Source: Drechslerella dactyloides (taxonomy: Eukaryota; Ascomycota; Orbiliomycetes; Orbiliales; Orbiliaceae). Taken from it: DNA of 64,000 bases. The translations under genes were made by a program, and so were the position numbers. The stretch covers positions 2,170,001 to 2,234,000 of the forward strand of contig JAGTWJ010000002.1 of assembly GCA_020064725.1 (NCBI GenBank). The letters are read 5' to 3'. The notes under the pieces were generated by a model. That model was given only the letters and a program-made list of their open reading frames with translations. It searched no databases and had not been told where the DNA came from. This document shows, in pieces, positions 10,949 through 23,064 of the stretch. Each line of letters starts with the position of its first letter. The first letter of the stretch is position 1.

Positions 10949-13408
10949 GTTACTTGGGTAGTTGCTATATTTTACTACTTTATAAGTTATTTATACATTA
11001 TTTTAATAATTACTATATTAGCTATTTTATAAGTTGCTTGTGTTTTACTTTAGCAGCTATTATATAAGATTAAATTATTTGGGAATACATTTTTAAGTAT
11101 ATAGCTAATACTAAAGTAGTCTATGATTTATAGGTTTTTTTTAAATATATATTTGTTTTATTTAATAGCTAGTATATAATATAGTATAGCAATTTATTTA
11201 GAATTTATATATTTTTTTTATTTTCTAGTTTTATTATATTAGAATATTTATTTTAAACTATATTAAATGTTTGAATTATAAAATAAATTTATAAAATAAA
11301 TAAGAAATTTATAGAATATATTAAATTATAAAATAGTTTGTTTTATAAATAATAGAATAAAAGAAAAAGAAATAATAATTTACTTTATAGATAAATATTA
11401 ATATATCTTTTTTTTTCCTTTTTTTTTTATATTATAAATATATATTTTTTTGTTTTTTTTATATTATCTATTTTATAATTTGTTTTAATATTTATAATAC
11501 TTTTGTTTTTATAATTTATTTTATATAATTATATTTTTTTTTTTTTGTTTTTTATTTTTTGTCTTCTGTTTTTTATAATGATGTCTGTTGTTTTTAATAG
11601 TATAGTTTTCTTTGTTTTTTTTCTAACTAGATTAACTATTATATAGATTAATATAGTTTATAATACTAGGAATAAAAGGATTATTATAAACTAGATATAT
11701 ATAGATTCTATGATTTATATTACTACTTTATCTTATGATTATTGTTTTGGTTTAAACCCTCCTTATATTTACTATATAAATTTGAATTCTTTTTTTAATA
11801 TTTATTTAGATTATATTTATAGTAGTTATAAAACTACCTATAAATTCAAAAATAAATTAACTTATAAAGTATTTTATTAATTATCTTATTAATTTTTTAA
11901 TTTATAGATTATCTAGCTAATTACAGATTTTATTTTATAATCTTTCAATTAATTATAGACTTATAGATTAATCTTAGCTACATAATTTTTAATCTAATGT
12001 TAATTAATTTATAAAATTTTTTAATTAGTTTTTCTATTATTATTTTCTTAGGTATCTTTCCAAATTATACTATAGTTTTATTTATATATATGCTATTTAT
12101 TATCCTAGTATTATTTATTTCATCTCTGTCTCCTATGATTCTATTACCACTATCTTCTATTATTATTAATAGTTTTTTATTTATTCTTCTAATTAACTTA
12201 TATTATTTAATCTATACTGTTTAAAATATGATATAAAATATTAATATTAAGCTGTAAAAACAGGCTCCTTACTCAAATTACCTGAATTATATATATAATA
12301 TATTTTATAAATTTGTTTAAAAATAACAGTATAAATATTTAACTTATTTTTTTAATTTATAAAATACCTTAATATTTAGATAATAAATTTACTAATTTAC
12401 TTTTATTATTTAGACTAGAAAGATATTTATAAGCTACTATCTTAAACTATAATTTATTTTTTATAATTTATTAACTATTTAATTATCTTTATCAAAAAAG
12501 AAAATAGATTTAGAGCTTTTTTTTTATATCTATTTATAAGTTATACTTTAGTTTATAAAAGATTTTAAGTACTTTATATAGTTTATATTATTTTTATTAT
12601 ATAATATTAACTTAAGTTATATTTTTCTCTTTATAAATAGCTTACTTAATATATAATATTATTATCTAACTAAATAACCTTTTATATATTTCTATTATTT
12701 TACTTTACTTTCTAGTTTTTAAAAAGCCTAAAAAGTACTCTACTTTAATAAATTATTATTTTAAACTATTTTATAAATAGAGAAAATACCCAATACAAGA
12801 TTTATTTTGTAATTTAATTTATAATTTAAAATACACTACTAAATATTAAAATCTATTCTCTAAACCTTATAATTAAAATATAAATCTAGTAAAATAATAT
12901 ATATATTATAAAACAACTTAAGAAATACCTTAGTAAAAATATTTACTATCATTTAATTTATAAAAAAATAGATTATATTAAATTCCTTATTATTAAACTT
13001 TTTTCTAATCTAGAAATATTATATATTAAAGTATTTTATATACTATTAATTACCTAGGTCCTTACTTGTTTTAATGGTTCTCTAATTATTATAAAACAAA
13101 AAAATCATTAAAAAAAATATCAACTATCTTTCTATATTTTGTATTTTATAATTTAAACTAGTAAGTAGCTATAGTTTAGTCAGTAATTTATACAGCCATA
13201 TAACCTCTTTTCTTGTATAATTAGTAGTTATAATTTTTATTTCTATATTTAATTTTATTATAATAGTTTATAATTTATTTGATTAAAAGATAATTACATC
13301 TCCCATACAGAATATATAGCCTAACATAGACTTTCTTACTATAATTTCATCTACTATATTTTATATTCAGTCAGTGTCTATAAATCCTTTTAAATCATAG
13401 CTTATTTT
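10949..13408. repeat. AT-rich, RIP-like decayed block 2
   Basis: Continuation of the AT-rich sequence into which the first pogo element inserted. No ORF can be read. It may be the ruined internal region of an LTR retroelement ending at the LTR-A copy at 13409, but no gag or pol motif could be recovered by eye. Confidence 0.75.
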
Positions 13409-14035
13409 TGTTATGGAATAACAGCACAGCACCCGAATAACCTGTACAGACCTGGTTCCTATACAGACACCCTCCCTATATGGTACGTAAAATAATAGCA
13501 TACTTAACTACCATATAAATTGGTCTCTTATACAGGATACTTGTCTACACAGGGCAACCATACAGAATGGTTGGACCATATAGGAGAACAGACTATGTGG
13601 TAGGATACTGCCATAAAAGAATATTACTTCTATTATTTTTCTCCAAACAAGGAGGCTATCTCAATAACTCACAATCACATAAGTACTCAGCACTCAGTAT
13701 ACTCAGCACTCAGCTAAACACTAAGCAAGATAAACATTAAGCACAACACCACAATATATTTCTATTATTTTATGTGATAGATATTATGTATTTAACTAGT
13801 CTGTTTTATTGGATTGATTGATGACTTCCTCTTAAATTTCATCAATCAACACCTAAATTATAGTATTTTAATAACCAATCTATTTACTATTATTATTACA
13901 CACTCTATTTTATAGTTACTATTATACTCAATATATACTTATCTCCCTTTATTAAAAACCCCGTACAATAGCGACTAAGAGTCAGAGACTTCAGAGTAAA
14001 GTGTGTTCGACCTAGTCCTGGGCCGAAGTGTAACA
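13409..14035 (+). repeat. LTR-A, full-length, moderately decayed
   Basis: 627 bp starting TGTTATGG and ending GTGTAACA, with TGTTA/TAACA termini typical of LTRs. It matches the 24693-25218 copy (opposite strand) at both ends and through the middle, and the partial copies at 6629, 19742 and 25227. Flanks ATTTT and GTTTA do not form a clear duplication, so this is either one LTR of a longer element or a solo LTR with a mutated target site. Confidence 0.75.
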
Positions 14036-14763
14036 GTTTAATTCTGTATATAGAACTTTAGATAGTGTAATATTTTAACAGCAAAATTAATTTTAGCTAG
14101 TCTTTTTATTAATACCTAGACTAAAAATATTTTTATGTGTTCTAGTATATATACTTTATTCTAACAGACTACTCTAGTTTAGACTTATATTTTGATTGCA
14201 AGCCTGCAGCAAATGGTATCTAGATAATCTGATAACCCTAAGGTAGAAACAGCTTTGAAAGAAAGTCTGGGTAAATTAGTTGATACTTAATATTTCCAAA
14301 GGATAAATAGTTTGAGATTATATCAGTACACTTCCTCATACTATATATCTTATTCCAGCAAAGACCTTGCTGATGGGTCTGTTACAAAGCCTTGCAACTT
14401 TGGAGTTATTAGCTCTTGTCACCCTTTAAGCCAGGTTGGAGCCTCGAGCTTTCCTGACCACAAATCGGGTTTGATTTCCAGACCTGCAGGTTTTCAGATG
14501 GACAGCGTAAGGCCGACGTTACATTCTCGTTTGAGCTGTTTTATCTGTTTAACTCGCTTGTATATATCTTCCTATATTGAGACCTGATTCTTAGAAAATA
14601 CAGTTAGCCAGGGTGATCTAAGCCACACTAAGATCTTACTAAGCTCGGTAAGGAACTAAGTGCAGGTGTAACACTTTATACTTGGGGTTATAACAAGCTA
14701 TTAGGTATGTGTTAACAAGCTACTACTAATTATATGTTTTTGATATATTGTCTCTAATAGTAT
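14036..14763. other. Mixed-composition stretch between LTRs
   Basis: GC content rises to near normal from about 14.2 to 14.7 kb. The only sizeable ORF (91 codons at 14312) has no recognisable features. The sequence may be less-decayed retroelement debris. Nothing can be named. Confidence 0.4.
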
Positions 14764-14979
14764 TGTTATGACACGTAGGTCTAGATCTCATGCATATCGC
14801 AGTGTATATTGCAATGATGTCTGTTGATTGCATTGCAGAGCGCCATGAGGCAGGTAATCTGCAGACTGCAGGTCACATGGTACAACAGCCACATAGTGGC
14901 TGTTGCGCTTTATATGGCGCAGGCTGCAGAGCACTGAACTGCTTGCATTTCATGACCTTGATTGCTATATAATCTAACA
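14764..14979 (+). mobile_element. Solo LTR (family B) with perfect 5-bp target duplication
   Basis: A 216-bp repeat with TGTTA...TAACA ends, flanked by AGTAT on both sides (14759-14763 and 14980-14984). That is a perfect 5-bp duplication, as left by LTR retroelement integration. It contains a 10-bp-stem hairpin, CAACAGCCAC/GTGGCTGTTG with loop ATA (14883-14905). GC content is near normal, so it is younger or less decayed than the copies at 6825 and 8266. A very short LTR suggests a compact element such as a TRIM; that assignment is inference. Confidence 0.8.
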
Positions 14980-15055
14980 AGTATTAAATTTTTGGTTAAT
15001 ATAGCATAGAAAATACTTTAATCCACAGAAACCCCACTAAGAAGCAGTCAACCAT

Positions 15056-16055
15056 TTATACTGGTTGAATGTGACGTTCCAATTTGCCTCCGATTATTGC
15101 AGCCAGGCCTTCCATCCCACCGAACACCAGCTCCTCCACCAGTTCCCCTAACATAAGACTTTTAAGATCAAGACTATAATTTCCTACTCTACATTTTCCG
15201 CTTTCCAGATGCATAGTTAGGGCGCTTAAGGTCTTGAATTTCTTAAATTTCCCTTTAGGCTGGAGCCCAATGAACGACAGCCCACAATGGTATAAAAGTG
15301 GAGAATGGGCAGGTGACGTTAGATGCTGTTCAAGATCCCTTCTTGTTCTGAAAGGTCTTTGACAAACAAGACGCAAATGGTCCGATTTTCGTAGGCCTGT
15401 GATCTTTATTGAAGAACTAGGCGTGGCGATTCCTGGGCTCAATCCCCAGGATGTCAGAGATACCAACTTCTAAGTTGTCTTCTCTCCTGGTGTTGCTGGC
15501 ATCAAGTGTACCGGAAACTACCTCGAAAGAGAGCTCGCTTCCATTGCTACTTGGTGTTAGAAGAATATCGCTGCTCCAGTCAGAAACAATACTTAAGGCT
15601 TCCTCTTCATCTATTCCTTTGAGAGAAGTACCGAAATTATAATCTTCTAGTACCTCCTTCGCCCCCAGTAGGGTAATAAACCCTCTAATATCACTTTCGC
15701 AAATCAAGCGGTTGATAGTGTTACAATTGTACCCGCTCTTACAGGCACCACTTTCCAAATGATTAATTAACCCAGAAGCAATAATGTCTCGCAGTGCAGA
15801 TATGTCTTTTTCGAAGTTTTTCGATACGAAATCCTTCTTGCAGCCGGGGCAAATAAAGATTTTCTTGATACTGGGATTAGTAGCTTTACCCATAAGGATT
15901 AAGAGATCTGTGTGGCGGTGTATGGCTCCGTACTCTGCTAAATAACCCTCAAAGATGCTCTCATCATAAAAGTCTTCCTGGCAGTCGAGATAGGTGAAAG
16001 GGGCGGAAGGGAAGTAGTCATCACAGGAGCTGCAGTATTAAATGCTACCAGACAT
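15056..16055 (-). pseudogene. C2H2 zinc-finger protein gene with an early in-frame stop
   Basis: The minus strand gives a 310-codon frame from ATG at 16053-16055. It needs one 67-nt intron (15463-15397, GTATCT...CACAG), which restores frame between two long ORFs. Codon 6 is TAA (16038-16040). After it the frame stays open through several Cys/His units: CSSC near the N terminus; CPGC with a downstream HLESGAC; CQRPF with HLTSPAH; and a last HLESGKC. The spacing resembles fungal C2H2 proteins of the type ending in HLES..C. CAA to TAA is a single C-to-T change, so the stop may be a RIP-type lesion; the gene lies between AT blocks with a pogo element 238 bp upstream. Alternatively translation starts at Met 15893 or from an unseen upstream exon. 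Confidence 0.65.
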
Positions 16056-16293
16056 TTTTATGGCTTTTCACAATTGGCAGATTTCACAAGTCTTTCTAGG
16101 CTCGGGCTTCTATGCAGATCCAGAAGCTTTTTTCTGGGGAGGATGACTCTTTCCTTTATTAAGGTCCGGACTCAGAGAATCGATTATTGCTATTCTTGGT
16201 ACAGCTATTATCGTTAGAGGGTAGAGAGTAAATTGTGTCTTGCGTGCTATTGTAGCATGACAAGCAGTAAGTCGAGTCGCATACATATCGGTA

Positions 16294-16335
16294 ACGTAAT
16301 CCACCGGCCTGCGAGCCGCACCGGCCTGCGAGCCA
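16294..16335 (+). repeat. Left terminal inverted repeat of the second pogo element
   Basis: Two direct copies of CACCGGCCTGCGAGCC separated by G. Perfect reverse complement of 18217-18258. Confidence 0.9.
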
Positions 16336-18216
16336 CCTATATAGCCAAAATCCTGATTATAATCATAATTATCATCCTAATTGTGATATTAGTAAGGATT
16401 GTGAAAGAAATAACATATATAATTATAAATTATATATAAATTACTATATACAGACAAAAGATAAGTATTATAATTATAATCTTAATTATAATCATAATTA
16501 AAATCATAATCTTAATTGAGTAGATATAATTGGTACTTACACACGATTTTATAAACACATTACACATTACATAGCACACTGTTCAGTAGCATCAATAAAC
16601 ACTTATAACTCAATATTAGCCAGCATATATATTTTCAATAATTAGTTTTAGCTACTAAACTTGTATATATAATATTACTACTTTATATCCTATAATAGAT
16701 TATTATTCATAGCTTTTAAAATTATTATTTGTATAAATAAGTTATTTGCTACTTTGTTATTTTATTAAATTTATATTTAAATAGGAAATTAAGATATGGG
16801 TAAATAGTATTAACATATTAATATAGTATAATTGGATTAGCCAAGATTTAAACTATAAAGATATCTAGTATATTATCTTCAATATTATTTATAATTACTT
16901 TAAATAATTATATATAATTTACTTTAGTAAAGTTAGAAAGTGATTTAAAAACCTTAAAAAAATTAAATAAAAAAAGTCTATTACTTTTCCACCTTCTAAT
17001 AATTATCTTATCTATAAAGGTCTTCTAATATATATTACTAATTAAATTAATAAAATCCTGTTTTCTAATACTAATACTACCTCTTTTATAAAATAAATTA
17101 ACAGTATTACTATATACCTATAAATAATAACTAAAAAAGCTAACATCAAGTAGCTATAAAAAATACATCAAATATAGTAGTAAGCATAGCAAAATAATAC
17201 ATATTTTATAATAATAATTGATAAAGTCTATTATTATATAGCTACTATAATTATCTAGAATTAGTAACCTTGTTAAATATAACAATTTGGGGTCTACTAT
17301 TATTACTATATAAAGATTAAAATAGTATTTTAGTTACTCTATAGCCAAATATTCATTTATAAAACTTTTATTATTAATAATCTAATACTATTCTTTATAT
17401 TTAATATAATTTTAATACTATTCAAGCAAATACACATATTTAGAAAAAATTATTATTAGGGGATAATATTTCCCAACAAAACTTACACACTCCACCATAA
17501 TTACCAAGTTCCTATTACTATCATAAAAACAAAACTATTTATATTTATTATCAATTAATATAATAACTATTACAATCTATCCATAGCCAATCAAAAAGCC
17601 TTTTTTATCTATATTCTAAATATTTTTAAATAAAATTTTATACTTTTTAATTATTTAATAGAAAATAGTAAACTAATTAATAACTATTTCAATATTATTC
17701 ACCTTCCTTCTTTTATTATCTAAGAAATATATTTACACTATAGTCAACTCTATATACTATTAAAAAATTATATAACCCAATTTTTACCCATTTTACAATC
17801 TACTATTTTACTAACTATATAACATACTAAATTAAAGTAAGCAGAGAAGTTTTATAACTATAACTATATAATTTATTTAATAAGAACCTTTTTTTTACTA
17901 TTTATTAATATTTAGTTTATAGGCTGTTTTTAATATACACTATATATATTATAGCTGTTATAGTAATACTTAATAGTAGATAATATTATATTATATTTAT
18001 AAACTATTTTATTAAGTAAAGATATACTACTGTTTTTATAAGCTCTAATTACCTCTAAGATTTTCTATTCTTTAGCTGGATTAAAGATAAGCATTTATCA
18101 ACATATTAATTTATATGTAGATTAATAGTTGACTACTATCTGGTTAAAGATGGAGGAAAGAAAGGGGTAATCTGGTGATGCTGACGAAGCAGGTTTGCTC
18201 GCTTAATAGAGCTAGC

Positions 18217-18258
18217 TGGCTCGCAGGCCGGTGCGGCTCGCAGGCCGGTGGATTACGT
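18217..18258 (-). repeat. Right terminal inverted repeat of the second pogo element
   Basis: Ends GGTGGATTACGT before the target TA. 42 of 42 positions match the left end in reverse complement. Confidence 0.9.
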
Positions 18259-18278
18259 TAGACCAAAGCTTTAAATAG

Positions 18279-18683
18279 ACTGGACTGGCCAGTGACCCGG
18301 GCGTACAATGGTTGGAGCGGTTGTTCGATCCACTAACAGCTCCCATAGTGCGCAATGGCCAGTGGCGCATGTTGTTATTGGATGGTCATGGCAGCCATAT
18401 CAGTGCTGAATTCATCAGTTATCGCGTCCGACACAAGGTTGTGGCGCTCTGCTTGCCAGCTCACAGCGCACACCGGCTGCAACCACTAGATGTCGGTTTC
18501 AATTCAGTGTATAGCAGGCAATACAAAGTTGCAGTGGATGACGCTATGCGCAATGGAATCACTGGGATTGACAAGCAGCCATTCAACAGGCTACTTTCGG
18601 AGGCAAGGACCAATACAGTTTCAGCTGGCTTGGTGAAGTCCGCATATTTCGACGCGCCGTTGGCGAGCACATATCCCTCGTAA
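18279..18683 (+). pseudogene. C-terminal fragment of a pogo-type DDE transposase, GC-normal
   Basis: The frame is open from just after a TAG at 18276 to the stop at 18683. It carries the second and third catalytic regions of DDE-1 (pogo) transposases: a WLERLFDP block, MLLLDGHGSHISAEFI with intact Asp and GHGSH, and LPAHSAHRLQPLDVG with the final Asp. The N-terminal helix-turn-helix and the first Asp are missing. The sequence has normal GC and no internal stop, unlike the pogo elements to its left. It begins 20 bp beyond the right end of the second pogo element, which may have severed it. It lacks the usual NPxRVL block, so it is probably truncated at the 3' end too. Confidence 0.8.
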
Positions 18684-19340
18684 ACCTCCTTTTTAATAAA
18701 TCTTTGCCACAACACAGAACAATAGAACCAGAATAGGCCAGCAACCCATCTAGGGTGCCTTCGCTCCGTCGCCCCAGTCAATCTTCGAACACAAACGCAC
18801 CAGAATAAAGTGCCACCCGCGAAAAATTTCTCCCGTTGGGCGACTATTATAAACTTCATACGCAGGAAGAGACCGGCATCATGAATTGGTGACGAATAAC
18901 CCTAACTCACGGCCACCTAAAATACAACAGCAAACGCAACATTCCCAGTAGCATCGTGTAAGAGGCGGTCCTCAGAGTCCAAGGGGAGACCCGCTATATT
19001 TATAATAAAAAAGCAGAGTAGAATGTTGATCCGGGCGCAAGAGATTATGCCGAGGCACTCATATTGAGATCGTGCCCTCTATGTTATTAAGAGCTGTAAT
19101 TCGACCTCGGTCTTCATCTCGTGGGGTTCAGTTCCTCCGGGGTTCAGCATTCTCGTTTTCGTTCTCAATTGCTCTTTCGACCCCTTTGTGCAGATCCTGT
19201 GGGAGTTAGAAAGCAGACCAAATCAGAGCACCCGGATATACTTACACCTTTAACTATTCCAATACCCACCTTCTTCCTTTGTATTTCTTCTTTAATGAGT
19301 TCCAATCCTGAACCCGAACGGTTGAGAGTGCTACACGCGG
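18684..19340. other. Gene-free stretch
   Basis: Near-normal GC, short ORFs only, nothing recognised. It may be remains of the transposase-bearing element to its left. Confidence 0.4.
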
Positions 19341-19654
19341 TCACTGGTTGTCTTTCCTTTCCATGCTCAAAAGATCAATTCCATCTAGTTGTTCCAGTCT
19401 ATCGGACTTTGGAATACGGCTACGGAGGTGAAAGAGGGCGTTCTCAACCAAAAAGAGATGTTTGTCGGGATTTGTATTTTGTCTTAGGTTGAGCAAGAGC
19501 ATTTCGGCCGCTTTGACTCGAGCTGTGTAAGAGAGCTCCACACCTAGGTCTGGGGCAAGCATTGCCAGGAACATATTGTGTAAAGGAATGAGGAGCTCAC
19601 ATAAATAAAATTTCAAGGATGGGAAGACTACACGCACAAGAAACTAACTTTTCC
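19341..19654 (-). pseudogene. Unidentified ORF fragment beside an LTR
   Basis: A minus-strand frame of about 98-100 codons ends at 19341 with protein-like composition (hydrophobic start, then a charged stretch around KAAEMLLLNLRQN and HLRSRIPKSDRLEQLD). It has no ATG. An in-frame TAG sits just upstream within GTTAG, which could be a splice acceptor. A second open frame continues upstream to about 19730, where the LTR-A fragment begins. It could be a final exon or a fragment of a gene broken by the LTR. No family recognised. Confidence 0.3.
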
Positions 19655-19741
19655 AGCTCTGATAGCCATCTATTCAACAATACAGTTGCACATTTGCTGG
19701 CGCCGTCACTGACCCTTGACAATCTGAAGGTGATATCGATA

Positions 19742-19907
19742 TAGATAACCTATTTATTATCATTATTATATATTTTATTCCAACAATTACTATTATACCC
19801 AATATATATCTATCTCCCTCCATTAAGAACCCTGTACAGTAACAGCTGAGAGTCAGAGACTTCAGAGTGAAGTGTGTTCGGGCCCTGCCTGGGACTGAAG
19901 TGTAACA
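19742..19907 (+). repeat. LTR-A 3' fragment
   Basis: Matches the last ~165 bp of LTR-A, including GAGTCAGAGACTTCAGAGTG and the end AAGTGTAACA. It is better preserved than the 13409 copy. The 5' part of the LTR is missing. Confidence 0.75.
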
Positions 19908-22900
19908 GCCTACATTTACCATACAAACCCCGCCGTCTTCTCAGACCCTTTAAAATGGGACCCAAGCTGCTGGCTTTCTGGGGATACAAGGGAAATGGAG
20001 TGATACTTTACGCCATTTAGTAGAGAAACGAGAATTTACATTGGAATAAATTTGGCGGAGGCGGAGTTGTTGGTTGCATTTGGAAGACTTGTGAGAAGGT
20101 TTAAACTTGGGTTTATGGATGATTTTGATGAAAGGGATATGGAGTGGAAGGGGTGTTTACGCCGGTCACAATCGGGTGTTTGAGAGGTTGGACGAAGGAA
20201 GGAGAGGAAACTTGCTGAGTCCATGGAACAGACGAGGCCTGCGCCCAGCATCTGGTTTACGAGACAAGGACGAGGTATAGTTGCTTATTTGCTTCGAGCA
20301 CCGATATTTATAACATGATAACACGCAACTTTGGAATACAACAAACTTATAACCAAAGATATTTCATGTATCGTATGATTGTATATGCGTAAGCTCGAGC
20401 ATAGGCTTAAGTCTCCAGCCAACGACATTTAAAATATCCGGAATCTAGCGGGGATTTGACAAGAACAGGCCAATTATAAAAACCTGCCGCCGGGCTCGAG
20501 TCCGCCTACAAATGCCAACCTGTTTACGCCATATGCAACCATACCATTACGCAGAACCAGAAGCAGCTTGGTTTTCAGGCTTTTTGGGACTCTTCAGTAT
20601 TTGCGAACTCTGAGGCCCATCGGCCAAGAGGTTAGGCTTAGTATCTTCAACTTTTGTGCTATATCTGCGGGGACTTTGATCTTTGGTACTTCCACGGCCG
20701 TCAGTTGGTGCCCTAGAATCGGAGAACCAGATTCAGCATTTTGTGTAGTATCTCCCCCTTGTGTTTCGCTAGCTAACCCTCCACCTAAACCTTAATTTTT
20801 AGAGAGAGAGATTCTAAACTTTCCTCTAATTTTTATATCTTTCTATTTTCTTTAAAAAAAACCCCTTCAGCCACATAATCTTCTAATGGAAGATTCAATA
20901 TTCAACACCTTTATTGTATTTTAAAATGTTATACCCCCGTATAATCGCGCACACATGTAGTATTTACGGGAATATTTTATAATACGTCTAAGGAAGCGGC
21001 ATGGGGCTGATATTATATATGCATACAGCCCCATGCAATGCAACGCATGACCCGTCAGCCCAGGTATTACTTCTGTGTGTGACGTATGCCGACAAGCCAT
21101 GCTATAGATATTGTATGTATATTATAATACTATAATATCTGTATGAGATCTTGCAATGAATAGGATATTGGGTCGCCGTTGAAACTTGAAAAGTTATTGT
21201 GACTTAGTTGCCCGCATGGAGTTAAAACGCCTAGTTTTATGTATGACCTAGTTCCGAATAACCCCGCTTATCCTATGCTAGAACACCCTATTCGGGAGAG
21301 AGAGGTGGGATATGAGGCATTTGAAGATACCTGCATGATATGATGGAAATGCATTAACATTTGTATCGTGCGTCCTGCACTTTGGTTTGGGTGTGAGCAG
21401 GAGGTCTATGCATTGCATGAATCGGTATTGTAGATTGGGCTATCGACAATCAGTAGAGGTAGGTGTATATCATTTGTACAACTTTACGTGTGTTTATGTC
21501 TATAACATATAAAATAGATCCATAGTCTCGACGCCTTGTAGAAAGACCTTCCCCTTTGCGCTGGGTCCATAGATGGAGAAAGTACGGGAAAGATATACCT
21601 ATAATACCCCGGGAAAGCCAAAGGAGAGTCGCATATGGCAGCTAGATCCGTAAGGCGCTAGTATAGTGTCGACGACGTATCATTAATTGCATGGCACTAA
21701 TTGAGCCTACGGCGAGGCAGCCAGAGTTCTAAGCTTGATGCTCTTGATCTTGACGTCATAACCGTAAGACTGTGTTGATGTCGACTAGCTTCCCCGCCAT
21801 ATGTTGATTCGGTGGCCCATGTAAACCCGCAATCCTTCCATCGTCGTCAACACCATCGCCCACGTTTTCACGTCACTTCACATTCGACTTCACATTCTCC
21901 GAACGGGACAAAAACTACTTCAGGCCATGTGCACTGCAATACATTGCATGACCCCACCCGCAGATGGCTATGTGCCCACCTTACATTGCGGGGCATTGCA
22001 TGGCATGGCATCGCGTCGCACTATCTCTACATGCGGCATAGCCTAGTATACCACCGCTAATATAGCTAACGCTCTCACCGGTAACTCTTATATCCAGCCC
22101 TCGCGGTTATTTTCCTCCAAAAAGCGAAAAGTGATCAGCAACGCAATAGAGAGGACCCTGAGCAGTTAATGCGAACCCGTGTCCCCACTGATCTGCGAAA
22201 TACACTATACTGCGTATACCTCGGGCCAATCGTAATCCTGGCAACCAGCTTTATCCAATTCCACTGGCGTAAGTCAAGTCAGCAGAGCCGATCGCCAGCC
22301 ATCTCGTTCCCCCTTCAAGTTAGTTACTAAGTCCTTACTCTGTTGGATGTAATTGCCGCCGCCTGGCGCTCCAGCAACCTCGCCTAGAAGCTCGGCTGCC
22401 AATCCGCTGGCGGGAGCTTGGTCGGTGTACTTATGTCACAGTTTTATGATATGCTTGCTCCCAGCGAGTTGGGAATGCGAACGCGAGATACTCTATCATC
22501 AACGTGGCTATACCGTTGAATTCCTCTTCTGCCGTCGCCCAGAGAAATACAGCCCAATTACCCAGGTGGCGATCCCATAAATACGATGCATCTTAATCCC
22601 AATCGGCGGCGCCCACCCTCTCGACTTACATTTTCTGAATTCCTCTCTCCCCTTTGTTTCCGCCGTTTTACGCTCTGCTTAATAAGATCGCGAGGTTGCA
22701 GCACGCCATTGCAACTGTATGCTGCAAGCACCGCTATAGAAGCTCCATTCCTGCGCCGAGTGTTCTGATCGTAGACCTGACACCCGTCTTGGGCGGGTGG
22801 GTTTTCCGATTTTCAGCTTTCTAACATTCAACATTTTCTTCCTTTCTACTCCTTTCTTTTCTTTATTATAGAAGGAGAGAAGCTTAAATATCGTTTCGAT

Positions 22901-23064
22901 TTATATATCACATGCTGGGAGATTAGCCAGCAGTGGACAAATCCCTGCCCTTCATAGCTACCTGGCGACATTTCTTGATACACGAGTCATCGTCCTTTAC
23001 TTGTCATTCAAATTCATCTTGAAAAGCTTTACTCGACCTCAGTAGACAGCTTCAGCCAATCAAG
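19908..23064. other. Gene-poor region upstream of the glucanase gene
   Basis: No recognisable gene. A minus-strand frame at about 20460-20815 is open over ~110 codons apart from one TGA and could be a decayed ORF, but it matches nothing I know. Around 20.9-22.1 kb there are many short GCATG/CATGC and TGCATTGCATG runs. The last few hundred bases contain a CT-rich stretch (22840-22870) and presumably the glucanase promoter. Confidence 0.4.

Larger units (their letters stand above)
16294..18258. mobile_element. Second pogo/Tc1-type transposon, interior fully decayed
   Basis: A 1965-bp element bounded by identical 42-bp terminal inverted repeats (16294-16335 and 18217-18258) that begin ACGTAATCCACCGGCCTGCG. 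It is flanked by TA on each side (16292-16293 and 18259-18260). The ends share the ACGT tip and doubled-unit design of the first pogo element but differ in sequence. The interior is strongly AT-rich, CpG is almost absent, and no transposase motif can be read. Size and ends suggest a once-autonomous element. Confidence 0.88.

Noticed and set aside
6629..14035. A single ~7.4-kb LTR retrotransposon with LTRs at 6629 and 13409
   Set aside because: The left copy is truncated, the outer flanks (TAATA and GTTTA) do not match, and no gag, pol or primer-binding site is readable.
18461..18859. 132-codon minus-strand ORF
   Set aside because: It overlaps the DDE transposase fragment antisense and has no recognisable features.
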